This document shows positions 1 to 12,016 of a stretch of DNA of 64,000 nt, piece after piece. Under the pieces are notes generated by a model. It was not told where the DNA came from, searched no databases, and saw only the letters and a program-made list of their open reading frames with translations. Positions within the stretch are counted from its first letter, which is position 1. Every line of letters starts with the position of its first letter. The translations under genes were made by a program, and so were the position numbers. The stretch comes from Ciona intestinalis (lineage: Eukaryota > Chordata > Ascidiacea > Phlebobranchia > Cionidae), in contig NC_020173.2 in assembly GCF_000224145.3 (NCBI RefSeq), positions 2,255,494 to 2,319,493 of the forward strand, given 5' to 3'.

Positions 1-279
1 ATTAAAGAGCTATATAGTAAGCTAACGCTTGATAATGCTTTAACTAATCCACTGATCTACTGGTGTAGAGTTCTTTAGGTATCGAAAGCTATTATAAGCT
101 ATTAATTTTCACTGTACAACAAAATAATAATATATTGTTAGCATATGTCACTAAAAAAAATAAAACCTTTAGCAAGAAAAAGAGGCGACCCCCCCCCCCT
201 CAAAAAATAGCGTACCTAATGTAAAAACAAAATTTTCTATTACCCAGTGTAAAAACAAAATTGTCCATTAAATAAATAC

Positions 280-3200
280 CATGATTATGTTGTAGCTCAG
301 CAATCTCCTGTTGATGCATCCATTTTAATCTTTCAAGTTCAAGCCTTAGCTGAGTAACTTGCTGACCAACAGTTGCATCTCCTTGATGTTCTGTGTTCTT
401 CTTTCCTTGGTTGCTCTCGAAGACATTCATCATGTCCTCATACATCTCGACGAGGACTTGTTGAACTCCTTGCATCACTCTGGGAGAAGAAGAGAAATGA
501 AGAAATTTTGGGAAAATGAGATTTTTTTAAAACAGTTTCAGAGCAGTTAAAATGTGAACTTAAAAAATTTAAAAATTTTTTTTTAGGATTTTTCAAAATA
601 TATTAGAAGCTAATTGAAGGTTCAAATAAAATGTTCATGTCACTTACTTATCATTATATTTCTGTATTTTCTGCATAGGTACATTTGCCCCAATACTAGT
701 TGAATGGTTATTATGGTTATCATGGTATGGTTGGTGGATTCGCTGGTTGCTGGAAGGTGCTGTGGGATCTACTGGTTTCGAAATTGACGATTCTGAAAAA
801 AATGTATATTTTATATTGTACAATGTGTGAGGTCCCATGGTAAGACATGTTACGATGGGACGTGGCTAAATTTTTATGGGTGAGGTTCTATTGCGAAGCA
901 TGCCATGGGAGCTGAAATTTTGGTCACAGTGGGTCCATTCCCCCTTATTAGAAAAATTTTGTTTTTTAATTTTATATCCCTTTTTTACAGATTTTTACAC
1001 TAAGAGATGAGAATGGAATAATAATTGTATAATAGGCTAAATCTGGCCTAAATCCTAGGACCTCAGCCATACAGAATATAATAAAAATTGTATGTTTACC
1101 TTGTGTGTGTTTAGGAGCAGGTGCAGGTCTATGTTTAGGAATCGTAAACGAAGAAAGTTTTTTTGGAGCAACGTCCCCAAAAAATGATTTTTCAGATTCT
1201 CCAATTCTCTTTTCCTAAAAAAATTTCTTTAAAAATTAGGCCTAAAAATAATTTGATTCAAAAAAGCTTTTCTTTTCCTATAAAATACACAAATTATAAA
1301 AAAATTACAAAAAAATTAAAACAAATGTAATAAAACAGCTTTTAGTAAATTAGGTTTATTTTGCTTTGTATAAGAAAGAGAAAAAAATTAAACAAATACA
1401 TAATCCCACAAACCCCTGGTTTTTTGGATGCGGACGGCTCATGTTTTCTGTTCATCATTTTTTGAGACAATATTTTCGCCGTCGATTTTAGCGTTGACTT
1501 GTCTGAAAAAAGCAGTCCAGTTATTATCGAATTTATCGAATTTTACTGAAAATCTTAACCAGACCATAAAGGATTTTATTTGAATAACAGACCAACGATG
1601 CCATTTGAGCAAAATATATATCTTTTATCATACAATTGAACTGAATTTTTGTCCGTTATGTTTTAAAACCTTTGTATAAGAGACTGACGATGCCATTTAG
1701 GCGAAATATATCTTTTATTATACAACTGGACTTAATTTTTGTCTGTTACGCTTTTAAACCCCAGTTTTACACCTAAAACTTTCAATGGTATAAAAGACTG
1801 ACAATGCCATTTGTGCAAAATATATCTTTTTTATTATATAATTGGACTTGAATGTTGCCTGTTGTGTTTTAGAACCCCAGTTTTACACCTAAAACAGCTT
1901 TCACCCTGCTGTTTAGTGACTATACTATTCCACCAACCTTTTCCATCGTCCGCCCTTGGTTTAGCAGCATTAGACATTAAGATCTTTTTCTTTACAATAA
2001 CCTAAAAATAAAAACATTTGCAATAAACAATAGAAAGAGTAGAAACTTTACACAAAAATGGACTTTTTTAAATAAAAGACTAAAGATAGCTGTCCACAGT
2101 ATCCGGCGTGCGAATTCGCATGCGAAGTCGTATGCAAACCAGTGTCCAATTTCGCATGCGGCAGCGAAATCCAGACAAAACGAACGAATTCCGGATACTG
2201 TGTACAGCCACCTTAATGATGCCGTTTTTGGAAAAATTTATATTTCATATTTTCATTGCACTTGATGCTAAATGTTATTTAGTTACAAGAATCGTCCAAC
2301 TTCGTGATTACTAGTTAAGTTTGATTCATAGAATTAACACAGATATGAGATGTATACTTTACACATAAAGATTTCAAATCTCCACCTACCTCAGTTTTCT
2401 TTGCACCCCCCGGAATGGAATCTTTTCGTATTTTCGAAGGATCAGATTTTTTGATTCGAACAGAATCTCCATCTCTGAAAAAGAATTTTTAAATTGGTTT
2501 AAATTCACACAAAACCCAAACTTTACATGAAAAACAAAACCAGAATAGTTGTACACATGTTGCTATCATTTTAATTTTTTTTTTAATTCGGTAGTTCATT
2601 AATAAGAGAACTACTGCCGAAAAGTCATATTCTTCCATTTAAATATGGGTGAAGTTCCTGAAAAACCAGAATTTTTCCTGGAAGAAAATACTTTACTTGT
2701 CAGATTTCGATTTTGACGATTCTGGAAAAATCTTTTTCTTTTCTTTCGCAGGAATGATCTTTATTCCTCCTCCGGAATCCATCTTCCGGACTTTTACATT
2801 GGGAGAGGATGAAGGGCTATCTTCCGCAAGCTTCCTCTTCACGTTCCCTGATGAGGAAGATCGGATGGGAGTGCTGCTTGGATCGGAGGACCTTTTATCC
2901 ACATCTTTATTCAGGAGGATAGACTTTGGTTTGGAAGAGACTTTTAATTCTTTTGCTCCGTCTTTTGATTTCTTTAATTTTACGATTCCTTTATCAGCTA
3001 ATGTTACTGCCAGGGAGTCCTGTTGTTTTAATACAAAAAGTTAGAAACATTTTAATAAAAAATTCGCTTTAAAAATACAGATTATTTTAATTTTTTAAGT
3101 AAATATAGTGGTTACACTCAAAGTCATCCACACCAACTTAATAGTATAAAATCTATAACAAACTAAAAGCTTCAGAATATACTTGAAAATGATACATAAC

Positions 3201-6200
3201 ACGTAAAAATGAAATCTTTAGTACATCTGCTAAACACAGGCAAGCAGATGTACTAAAGGTTTCATTTTAGCATTATGTAACATTTCCAAGTAAATCCATT
3301 TCTTGAGACACCAATAACATAATGAATTAATGATGAAATAAAATGAGTCTCATTTTAAACATTTATGCATATGTTTGTAACTTACTAACTTCTTACTTAA
3401 CCTCACATGGCCGGAAAACAGTCGCTGAAGTCGATAAAGTAAAGCTAAGTAACAGAACAAACTATTAACCTTTTTCTTTGTGCCATCTTCCTCTTCTGGG
3501 ATGTCCATTACTAGTTCGGAGTCGGAGTCATCTTGTGCACCTGTGTAAACAAATATGCCTAATACGCTAAAATAGCTTGGTTAATTTTGGGTGTTTTTTG
3601 TTTTTTTCTGTATGGGTGAGGTCCTTGAGGATCTGGGATTTAGACCAGATTTGGTCCATTACCCTCCATTATGGGTGCTACTGCTAACTATTACCCTCAA
3701 TTTTGTGTGTTAAGTGCTAACTAATAAATTTCACTTGTGCTAGAGTTGGTTTTATAGAGTAAAAAACCGTCCAAAATTTTTGGGATGTGATAATTTGTGT
3801 ACAATTTTATAGTGTAAATACTAATGTCCTCGTTTTTATAAAATACTATTAATATTTAAACTCATACCTTTCACTTTGCCATGCCCCTCCTCACTTTTTG
3901 CTTCCTTGTTATCAGTTTGATCTGCACACATTATATAATAAAAAGTTAAAAATGATTTGCATTTTTTGTATTTTGATTTCCAAATAAGTTTATTTTGTAA
4001 TAGATATACCACACAAAAACTTGTATTTTTATGCAAAATTTAAACTTTTGAATATTTTTTTTGAAAAAAATAGTAAAATCTAAAATATATAATTATTTTT
4101 ATGAACAAAATACATTTTTTTTTACTGTTGAAACTAAATAAACCTCCACGACCTTTATTAATAGTTGGTGTCGACTTGTTTGATGAAGCTTCATTGCTCT
4201 CTTCTTCAGATGTGGAATCTGAATCCTCTGAAGATGACTCATCATCAAAATCCTGGGTCATAAAACAAATTTTACCCACAGATAAATTTGCTACAAAACA
4301 AAACATTAAATTCAGCCTCCAATATATTTATATAGTGTACCCCTCAATTTTCCAATTGTAACAGTAAATTGTTCTAAAAAAAAAAAATTATTTTAGAACT
4401 ATTGGAATTTTAAACCAGTTGAATATACAATGGTTAAAGTGCTATAAAACCAAACATTAAATTCTTTTAAAAAATGACAATAATTTAAATTTTGTTCCCC
4501 TGGATTTTTCAATCGTAACAGTAAATTATTCCAAAAATAATTTTAAAAAATAAAATATTTTTACAATTTTTTTTACGACCCCTGCAAATTTATTCACAGT
4601 TTTAAATATACAATAGTTCTCATTGTTAAGTTAACATTGTTTTGCCGGAGTTTTGAACAATTTGTTTTTGGAGTAACTAGACACCATGTTGAGCTATTTG
4701 TGTGCAATGGAGCATGGAATGACACACAAGTTTAAATCATTGGCCCTTTAATTAGAAACAAACACGTCCGCATGAGCAATTATGTGTTACGACCAGATAA
4801 CACCAAGTAACCAACCCATACAAAACACACAAGACGAAGACACAACCATAAATATTAAACAATATTCAAAATCTCTAAACAAAATCGTTTTCAACCCTTT
4901 TACTAAGAAATACATCATAAAAAATGCAAAAATAAAATAAAATCAACAAACAGTTAACTGTCATTCAGATGAAACAATACTTTATTATAAATAAAATGCT
5001 GTACCGACTTTACAGTAAAATATAAGTTGTTAATGTATAAATGGCTATCTCGGTTTTAGAGGTACTACAAGATAACAAACACATCTATATAGATAATATT
5101 ACACAGAGCAGGTTAAGCAAATTTTCAGGTTTACATTTATTAATGTAACAAAATGTGATGTAATATTGGTNNNNNNNNNNNNNNNNNNNNNNNNNNNNNN
5201 NNNNNNNNNNNNNNNNNNNNNNNNNNNNNNNNNNNNNNNNNNNNNNNNNNNNNNNNNNNNNNNNNNNNNNNNNNNNNNNNNNNNNNNNNNNNNNNTGGGC
5301 CTTATATTTATTATTTACACAGGCATTGTACAGATGTATGGTATGGTTCTGGTAGACTGCGACAGCTATTTACATAGGTGTGCAGATATAGTATAGAGTG
5401 GGGTGGGGGAAGATGGGACACCATTTCATTCTATTTTCTGGTCCCATCTTATAGTAAACAAAAAAACATTCAAAGAATCATAAAATCGTGTCTCAACGAC
5501 TCCCATAGACCGATGGTAATTGTTTAAAACACGATCAGGATATTTAGATATTATGTGCTAAAGGTGTCCTATCTTTCCCCACCCTACTACATAACATTAC
5601 CATTCACCAAACATACAATAGATTTCTAACACAGATTATAGATAAGTTTTGTATACCAATGTGTGACCACTATCTATGCCTCTCAAATGAAAACTAGTTA
5701 AAACTTATATTGATAAACAAACATGTGAAATGTGTAAGACGCTAAGAGTAGTATGTAAGAAGTCTAAAACCATTTAAGTAATTTTATTAAACAGTATTGT
5801 TGTGTCATGAATGAATAAATGAATCTAACTTACTTTATCCTTGAGTGGCAGGAAATGACAGTCGTTATAACACTGATTTTAATACACTTCGCGCCTGCTT
5901 AGTTACCATGTATGTTAGTATGCAGGTGATTATTTTTGAAGGATTTTTTCTTTTTTTTTGGACAACCCATTAGTGACCACTGGGTTGAAGTAATTGTTAT
6001 TAAGTGTCCTGCCTAAGAACACATAAGCCCACAATGGTAGCAGCAAAAAAGCCTTGAACCCATTACCTCTGGGTTCCAGGCAGGCCCACTAACCAACTGT
6101 GCTACCAACCCGGTCATATATTTTAAAACTGAAACGTAGATTGTATAACATATGAACCCACACATATAGCAATACCATCACACACACATACAATGGAAAA

Positions 6201-9200
6201 CACCAACAAAAACAGACTTACATCAGGTAGAGAATCAAGAATTGAAGCTTTGCACGATTCGATCGTCTTTTCCAGGAGAGGATTAGTCACTCTCTTCTTC
6301 GGCGCAAAACCTCCCTTCTGTGCTCCTCCTGGATGAGTGCCGCTAGTCGTCACTACTTTGGACTTCTTTTTAGGAAGATCTGATCCCGGAACACCCCCCT
6401 CTTTTAAAGAAAATTAACAGAATTTAAAAGCAAAAAAGAGAAAAATCTTTGGAAATAACAGATTTACATCAAGACTTTAAAAGATTTTTACAAAAGCTAA
6501 AGCGGTTTATAAATAATTTATTAAGATGCATGTGACTACTGTGGCATCTTTCTCTGTTATAAACTACAGACAACAACATTTGAATTTAAATTGTTAATCT
6601 TTCAAAACATAAAGAAGTTATTCAACTAAAATATTTTATGTTTATATTACTTTAAAAAGTGTGTTAAAAATTGTCGCAAAAATTATGTAAAAACAGGAGC
6701 ATCAAATCACTTCCACACATATTATTTCATCAGATTGGTCTATCTTTACATAAAGACAACAATAACAAAAAATAACGGCATATAGTTAAACGTACCAGCT
6801 CCTAGTTTAAGATTAAGAAGTTTTTCACCAAGAGCTGTTTTAACATTGGTTACCGAGGATTTAAATGATGCATCAGTTTCCTCTTGCTTTAAACTCTGTT
6901 AAAATATATTTATGCGTATAAGGATAAATTAAAACAGTTCTGATAAGAAGATAATTGTAACTTTATTTTTACACTATAACAAGTTAGAAGTGCAATTTAA
7001 AAAAAAGGAAAAATATTACTGTTTTAATTAAGGATATTCAAATTGTATTTTTGCACTGAAGTCTGGGATAAGTTAAAGGTCCATTGTCAGAACTCATATA
7101 GAATATGTTATATTAGGGGTTTGGTTTAGTGGTAGAAAATATTTTTAGATGGCAAGAATTATAATAAAACCAAAAAAAAATCTACAAATAAACCAAGGGG
7201 AGTCCTAACCAACAATAAACTTCAACTGACTTATGACAAATTTTGCAAAAATACAAAGCTTCTTGAAAATCATAAACAAATCAGTTTTATGTGGGTATAT
7301 TATACTAATAAACGTTCCTGGGCGTAAAAGGTAAAAAGAAGAACCCATTATTTAAACCAACAATAAAATGAATATCACTTACCACGTTATCCTTAATCTT
7401 GCTGTCTCTGGAAACTTCCTTGTTATCAATGCTTCCTGAATCTGGAGATATTATAACAGGTTTACTTACTTAGGAGGAAATGCCAAACAAGTTTATATAA
7501 TGCCTAACAGCCCCATGTGTAATTTTAAAAAGAATTTCTAGTTACATTTTTCGACTGCAGTGATATATCGGGGAAAAACAGTTTATGAAACTGAAAGATG
7601 CATGCTAGTACAGTGTAAAACTGAGCTCAGTTAAAACATTTTTAAGTCAGAACAACACATTCAAACTTAATACTGCTACAAAAACAACAAAGGACATAAC
7701 GCAACTTTTTAAACATGGGTAACAATGGTGACATTTTACGTTTTACCATCTCAGTTTTACATTTTAAAGCAGCTTTCACACTGCTTTTAGCTATCAACTG
7801 TCAATACAAACAAGCAGAGCCAAAATATAGTGCATTGGCACATTAATCAATGAGGTTTCCCATGTTTTACCACTAAGAGTGCAACTGCAAGCAATGTCAC
7901 TCCAACTTTAGTTAATACATTAAAACATGACGGTTGTAATTCAATCACCTTGACTTTGATCTGTTGTTCCTGACTTCCTGTACAAATCAACATGTGTGAG
8001 GGGAGTACGAAGCGGTGCATACTCGAATGAACCGGTTTTCTTTATCACATTATCAATGTAATGTTGAGCCTCAAGCATTGCACTGTCGAGGCCACCTAAA
8101 TGGATTTAGAAACAAATTTGTCAAAATTATAGGCATATATGCTTTATACTGTACTGAGTACATGAATAAGTATAACAGAGCAAACATAAATAGGTTTTAT
8201 AAGTGAAACAGGAAAGCAAAGAAACTAGCTAACAAAGAAACCCCAGTGACCAAAACTATTTAAATGTATCATACAACAGAATCTTCTTAGATTCTCAACT
8301 TTTGGAGTTTTGAAAATAAACCATACCTTTAGCTCCAGGACCTCTGCCCTTTTTCTTATTTTTAACAGGGTGCGGCATTTCTTTTGACATAAGGTAACAC
8401 CCTGACAATGGAATCCAAGCTCTGTCATGCTGGCCAAAAAATCGAGCGTCTACACTTCCCTTGTCTATTCTAAGAGCCTGGATAATATCAGATATATAAA
8501 TTTTAAACCAAAATTTAAAATCTTGGATTAAAAACTAAATAGATCAAAAAAAGATTGTCTGTGGTTTATTACTAAATTACAAAAATCCAAATGATATATA
8601 CTTTAATTTGAATTACTTTGCAGTAATTCAGAATTAAGGTGACAAAATATATGATGTTGGTCCTAATTTAAAATATGTCAATACAACAGTTACCAGGAGT
8701 CTCTGCCTTACTCACAAATTAAAAAATACACATTTTAATTAAAAGAACATTACATAAGTATGTTATATTTAATTAGAATTACAGAAAATAGTCTTACCTT
8801 AGCAGGCCAATGCGGAAAACCTTGCAGTTTAGCCCAAACAAGAACATGAGGGTCTTTACAAGGTTCGCAAAACCAGTTTTCTCGTTTGCGGCACGAATTC
8901 AGGTAACATTCTGGGCAAACCTCAATCTCAGACATCTAGATACAAAAAAAAGAAATCAAAGAAAATTGTAACAAAGTGGTGAAAGTTATATAATATGCAT
9001 GTTAACATATTTAATGTCATACTAATTTGCGACGACCCCCCCTATATATATATAATCACAATATATGACCCTAAACTCCTAAATAAAGTTATTTCCACCT
9101 TCCACATACCTCATGCTGTGCTATCTTGACCATAGTTTTAGCAATATGTGTAAGCTTGGTGTGTGTTCCATTATAGATGATGCAATTATGGAGAATCCAT

Positions 9201-12016
9201 TTCACATCAGCTAAAAATGCCTGAAATAAAACAAAAATTTAAACCAATAAAAAGATACTTTTTTCCATAATACTAAGTTTGCTATAAAATCACGAAGCTT
9301 GGTTTGATGTAGACAAGCTTCACTAATATTCGAAAGTTAAATAACCAGATAACAGATGATAAACCATAACAACTGTGTCATTTATTGTTGGTAATAGGCC
9401 TATACCATACTAAAATGTTCTAACTTTGGCCCATTTTGGAATGTATACATATTGGTAACATCAAATGTGGCATAATGTACGGTATAAATCTTGGACAAAT
9501 TACAGAATAAAAAATTTAGTGAAGAACTTAGTAGGATAGGCTAGAAAATGTATTTAATTGTTTTATTTGTTACTTTATTTATGGTATATAAGGGCAGGGT
9601 AATTGCTAGTTTCCTGGCTTGTCACGCTGTCTAACCCGTTCAAAAGAGAGTGGCAGGTTGTGCAACCATTATACTGTTTTTGGGTGGGGTCTTACAGCAA
9701 GGCATACCAAGGGGCTTGGGATTTAGGCCAGTGGGTCAACTGCCCATTATACAACATTAACATATACCTCTGTACAGCCATACTGGTTTCTTCTAACACT
9801 TTTCTCCAGTGTGCTGATATCCATAGGGTGGAAAACATAATCCAAATAATCAGAGAATTTCTTGGTATCAACTGGTTCAAGAAATGGCTCAGACTGTGAA
9901 GAGAAAACTTAAAAACAAACAGAAAAAAGAGACTAAAATAATTGTGATCGATATATAACAATTTCTCTTATATTTTCGCATTTATTTTGAATTAAAACAT
10001 TCTATATGCTGAAGGAAGTGTTACTTAAAGGCAAAATAACTAAATTTATTAAAATATCAAATTTTAAATGCAGGGTAAATTTTTTAATAACAAAATGCAT
10101 GAAAATCATTATTAAACAAAAATGCCACTTACACCAGCAATTTTCATTCGTTGCAGGGCATAACGGAGATGTATACCAAGTTGCTGAATGCTCAGTTGAG
10201 ACATGGATTTAGATTGAGAGTCCTTGCACTCAGCTTCTGTTATTTTTTCACATTCCGGGCAAAACCAATCTCCTTCAGGCTCCTAGCAACATAATGTATA
10301 TATTTATAGTTTTGAATATATAAAGTACCAATGCCATGCAGTTTAATGATCTCTTCGAATACAATAATGTAGAACAGAATAATTAAAACGGAGAAGAGAA
10401 AAATTAGCAGCAAAACAACAGTCGTTAAAATCATTTTATGGGTAAAAACTGTTTGGGTAAAATAGTCAAATAAAAGCGTGTCCGTTATATATTAAACTTT
10501 ATAAAATAAATAAGATAATGCTTTTGGGAATTTATAAAACTAAGATTACATAAAAAGTGAATTTGCTGTAATAAACACATTTATCTATTTAGATGCGTGG
10601 GCTCAATTCCAATTAGAATACTAATGTTGTTTTATCAAATATCTGAGATTTATTGTTTGTTTTGTGTAATGGCCACACCTTTGTTTTAACCTTTAGTACG
10701 TTATAACAACTGCTGTTCTAACGTTTTTTTAAATCTTTTCGTTTGTTGAACAATACTGCATGCTTTGTCACATAACCATACAAATAAATACAAAAAGTTG
10801 TATTATGTAATTTCTTACTAATATTGACTTACAGATTGCATACGAAGACACTTTGCATGGAACACCCGTGGACACAACTCACAACACAAGACTTCACCTT
10901 CTTTATGGCAAACCCAGCAGTAAAAGTCATTCCGGCTGTCTTGCTGCAAAACAAATAAAAGAAATCTTAGATTATTAGTGTAAAAAGAAATTAATAAAAA
11001 TAAATAGTCTTGCTGCAAAGAAAATAAAATGTTAGTTTATAAATTTGAATTTACTAAAAACAAATGGAACAAAATATTAGAATATTGGTAATGGTAAGAG
11101 AAACTACTGAAAAGAAATACACAGTAACAGTCTTGCTACTGTACTGTTAATGTTAAGAAAACTTTTGAAATAAAATATATATAAAGAAAATGCTTACTGC
11201 AAAACATGGGGAAATTTAGTTTAGACTGTGGTAAATGAAAAAACAAAACTGTCTTACTTGTCCAATTTCTTTAGCAGGGGGAGGCGGTCTCTTCTTCTTT
11301 GATTTATGTGTTTGACTGGTGGGACTTGTTGAAGAGCGTGGTGAAGGAGTTTTGGAGGATTTCGAAGACAATGATGATGTCCTGGAATGAGAGGCTGAAG
11401 GTAGAGAAGCGGGAGAGATCTGAAAATCCATCTCTGTCTTCACTTTTATCATCGAATCAGAAGTGTCCATGTCGAATGCTTCATCATCCACAGTTTCATC
11501 CATGTTCGGATCGTTCCCCGCTTCCTGCATCATCGGATGTTGCTCCTCTGTGTGCTCAGTCTTCACAACAGTTGCTATGTTCTCTGGGAGCTTAAGTTGC
11601 ACTGTAGGTGTCGTAACAACAGGGCAGATGGGGTTGTTGTTTACAGCAGTTTCACTTGTAGTTGGTGTAATGTTATCAACCACAGTGGTTTGTTGGGGCA
11701 ATGTGTTCTCTTTTGTGGTTTGTAAAATGTCACTTGGTGTATTGGTTAATACAGCATCCTTATCAGGAATTGTGGACACGCCTTCTATAGTAGTTACTAC
11801 TGGAGCTTCATTTTGAACGAGGGGAATATGAAAAGAGACAGGTGTGTTAACATCAGTTGTTGGTAGAGGCAGGAACGATGCCATGCTGTTTAACGGCAAA
11901 CTATCATTACTTTGGGTTGGTAATGATGTTATGGGTGGAAGTGACTGCTGTGGTGTATTGTCAGATGATGTATCCATGGGCAAACTAGGCGTTTGGTTGG
12001 AATGGTCAGTTTCCAT
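280..12016 (-). CDS. zmynd8: ZMYND8-type chromatin reader, partial (C-terminal MYND exons off the left edge)
   Basis: Nuclear multivalent reader of acetylated and methylated histone tails that works with transcriptional co-repressors. Exons read on the minus strand: 11258-12016 (start ATG, S/T-rich head, basic stretch), 10833-10943 and 10133-10282 (PHD finger, [20 protein letters not shown] then [10 protein letters not shown]), 9768-9893 and 9110-9220 (bromodomain, [16 protein letters not shown]), 8798-8935 and 8327-8477 ([18 protein letters not shown] then [13 protein letters not shown]), 7949-8095, 7383-7441, 6796-6895, 6222-6400 ([12 protein letters not shown]), 4153-4252, 3868-3921, 3470-3540 ([14 protein letters not shown]), 2697-3019, 2390-2474, 1938-2001, 1414-1502, 1100-1214, 648-792, 280-479 (coiled coil, [18 protein letters not shown]). 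The order matches vertebrate ZMYND8, and the closing MYND zinc finger should lie left of base 1. Identity is firm; limits of the small middle exons (1938-4252) are less sure. Confidence 0.93.
880..950 (-). repeat. copy of a ~60-bp dispersed repeat (diverged)
   Basis: Starts with TGGGTGAGGTTC and ends near GGGTCCATTCCCC. Same family as the copies at 1022, 3610, 9678, 34580, 36008, 37090, 48502 and 56305. In the opposite direction the shared core reads about GGTAATGGGCCAAATCTGG, then CCTAAATCC, then GGACCTCACCCATATAGAA. Lies in a zmynd8 intron. Confidence 0.45.
1022..1082 (+). repeat. copy of the ~60-bp dispersed repeat
   Basis: AATAGGCTAAATCTGGCCTA followed by AATCCTAGGACCTCAGCCATA and CAGAATATA; opposite in orientation to the copy at 880 and only about 70 bp from it, in the same zmynd8 intron. 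Confidence 0.5.
1577..1915. repeat. degenerate tandem repeat, three units of ~100-125 bp
   Basis: Three successive units each carry GATGCCATTT or AATGCCATTT, then CAAAATATATC, an AT stretch, and ATACAATTG-like sequence (units near 1595, 1686 and 1800). The last two also share CCCAGTTTTACACCTAAAAC. Single related pieces occur near 2217, 36371 and 46571. The array fills an intron of zmynd8 next to the small exon at 1938-2001. Confidence 0.6.
2081..2215. repeat. short inverted-repeat (MITE-like) element
   Basis: About 135 bp bounded by inverted ends: left TAGCTGTCCACAGTATCCGG, right CCGGATACTGTGTACAGCCA, with one or two mismatches over about 20 bp. The inside is unlike its AT-rich surroundings and has TTCGCATGCG motifs that also pair with each other. 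No coding capacity. Looks like a small non-autonomous DNA transposon in a zmynd8 intron; the family was not recognised. Confidence 0.6.
3181..3291. other. long imperfect hairpin, microRNA-precursor-like or fold-back element
   Basis: The arms 3181-3231 and 3243-3291 are reverse complements over about 50 bp with a handful of mismatches, around an 11-base loop (AAACACAGGCA). The best-paired part next to the loop is TTTAGTACATCTGCT against AGCAGATGTACTAAA, perfect for 15 bp. It sits in the zmynd8 intron between the exons at 2697-3019 and 3470-3540. Size, loop and pairing fit an intronic microRNA precursor, but a tiny palindromic transposon would look the same; expression cannot be judged from sequence. 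Confidence 0.4.
3610..3672 (-). repeat. copy of the ~60-bp dispersed repeat
   Basis: Begins ATGGGTGAGGTCC and ends TTTGGTCCATTACCCT. Well-kept copy in a zmynd8 intron. Confidence 0.55.
5171..5295. other. assembly gap, 125 N
   Basis: Run of N inside the largest zmynd8 intron (4253-6221). Flanking sequence is AT-rich and non-coding. Confidence 0.99.
5392..5590 (+). repeat. ~190-bp MITE, full-length copy
   Basis: Left end GTGGGGTGGGGGAAGATGGG, right end TCTTTCCCCACCCTACTA: terminal inverted repeats of about 25 bp with TA-rich flanks. Inner landmarks are CATTCTATTTTCTGGTCCC, then TTGTTTAAAACACGATCAGG, then TTAGATATTATGTGCTAAAG. This orientation is called plus for the family. No coding capacity; probably a non-autonomous DNA transposon (the Ciona Cimi-1 type is a possible match, not verified). 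Lies in a zmynd8 intron. Confidence 0.85.
5808..6117 (-). repeat. tRNA-headed SINE, nearly full-length
   Basis: On the minus strand it opens with a tRNA-like head (GGTAGCACAGTTGGTTAGTG as A-box region, then a GGTTC-type B box near 6060-6080), continues with the CACTTAA / CCCAGTGGTCACTAATGGG body, and ends with CCTCGCG-like and AAGTTAGATTCATTTATTCA tail sequence. Same family as the copies at 23693, 34092, 48788 and 60570. Confidence 0.8.
9678..9752 (-). repeat. copy of the ~60-bp dispersed repeat
   Basis: TTTGGGTGGGGTCTTACAGC at one end and GTCAACTGCCCATTAT at the other, just outside the bromodomain exon of zmynd8 (9768-9893), so it sits within the intron's first bases. Confidence 0.5.
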
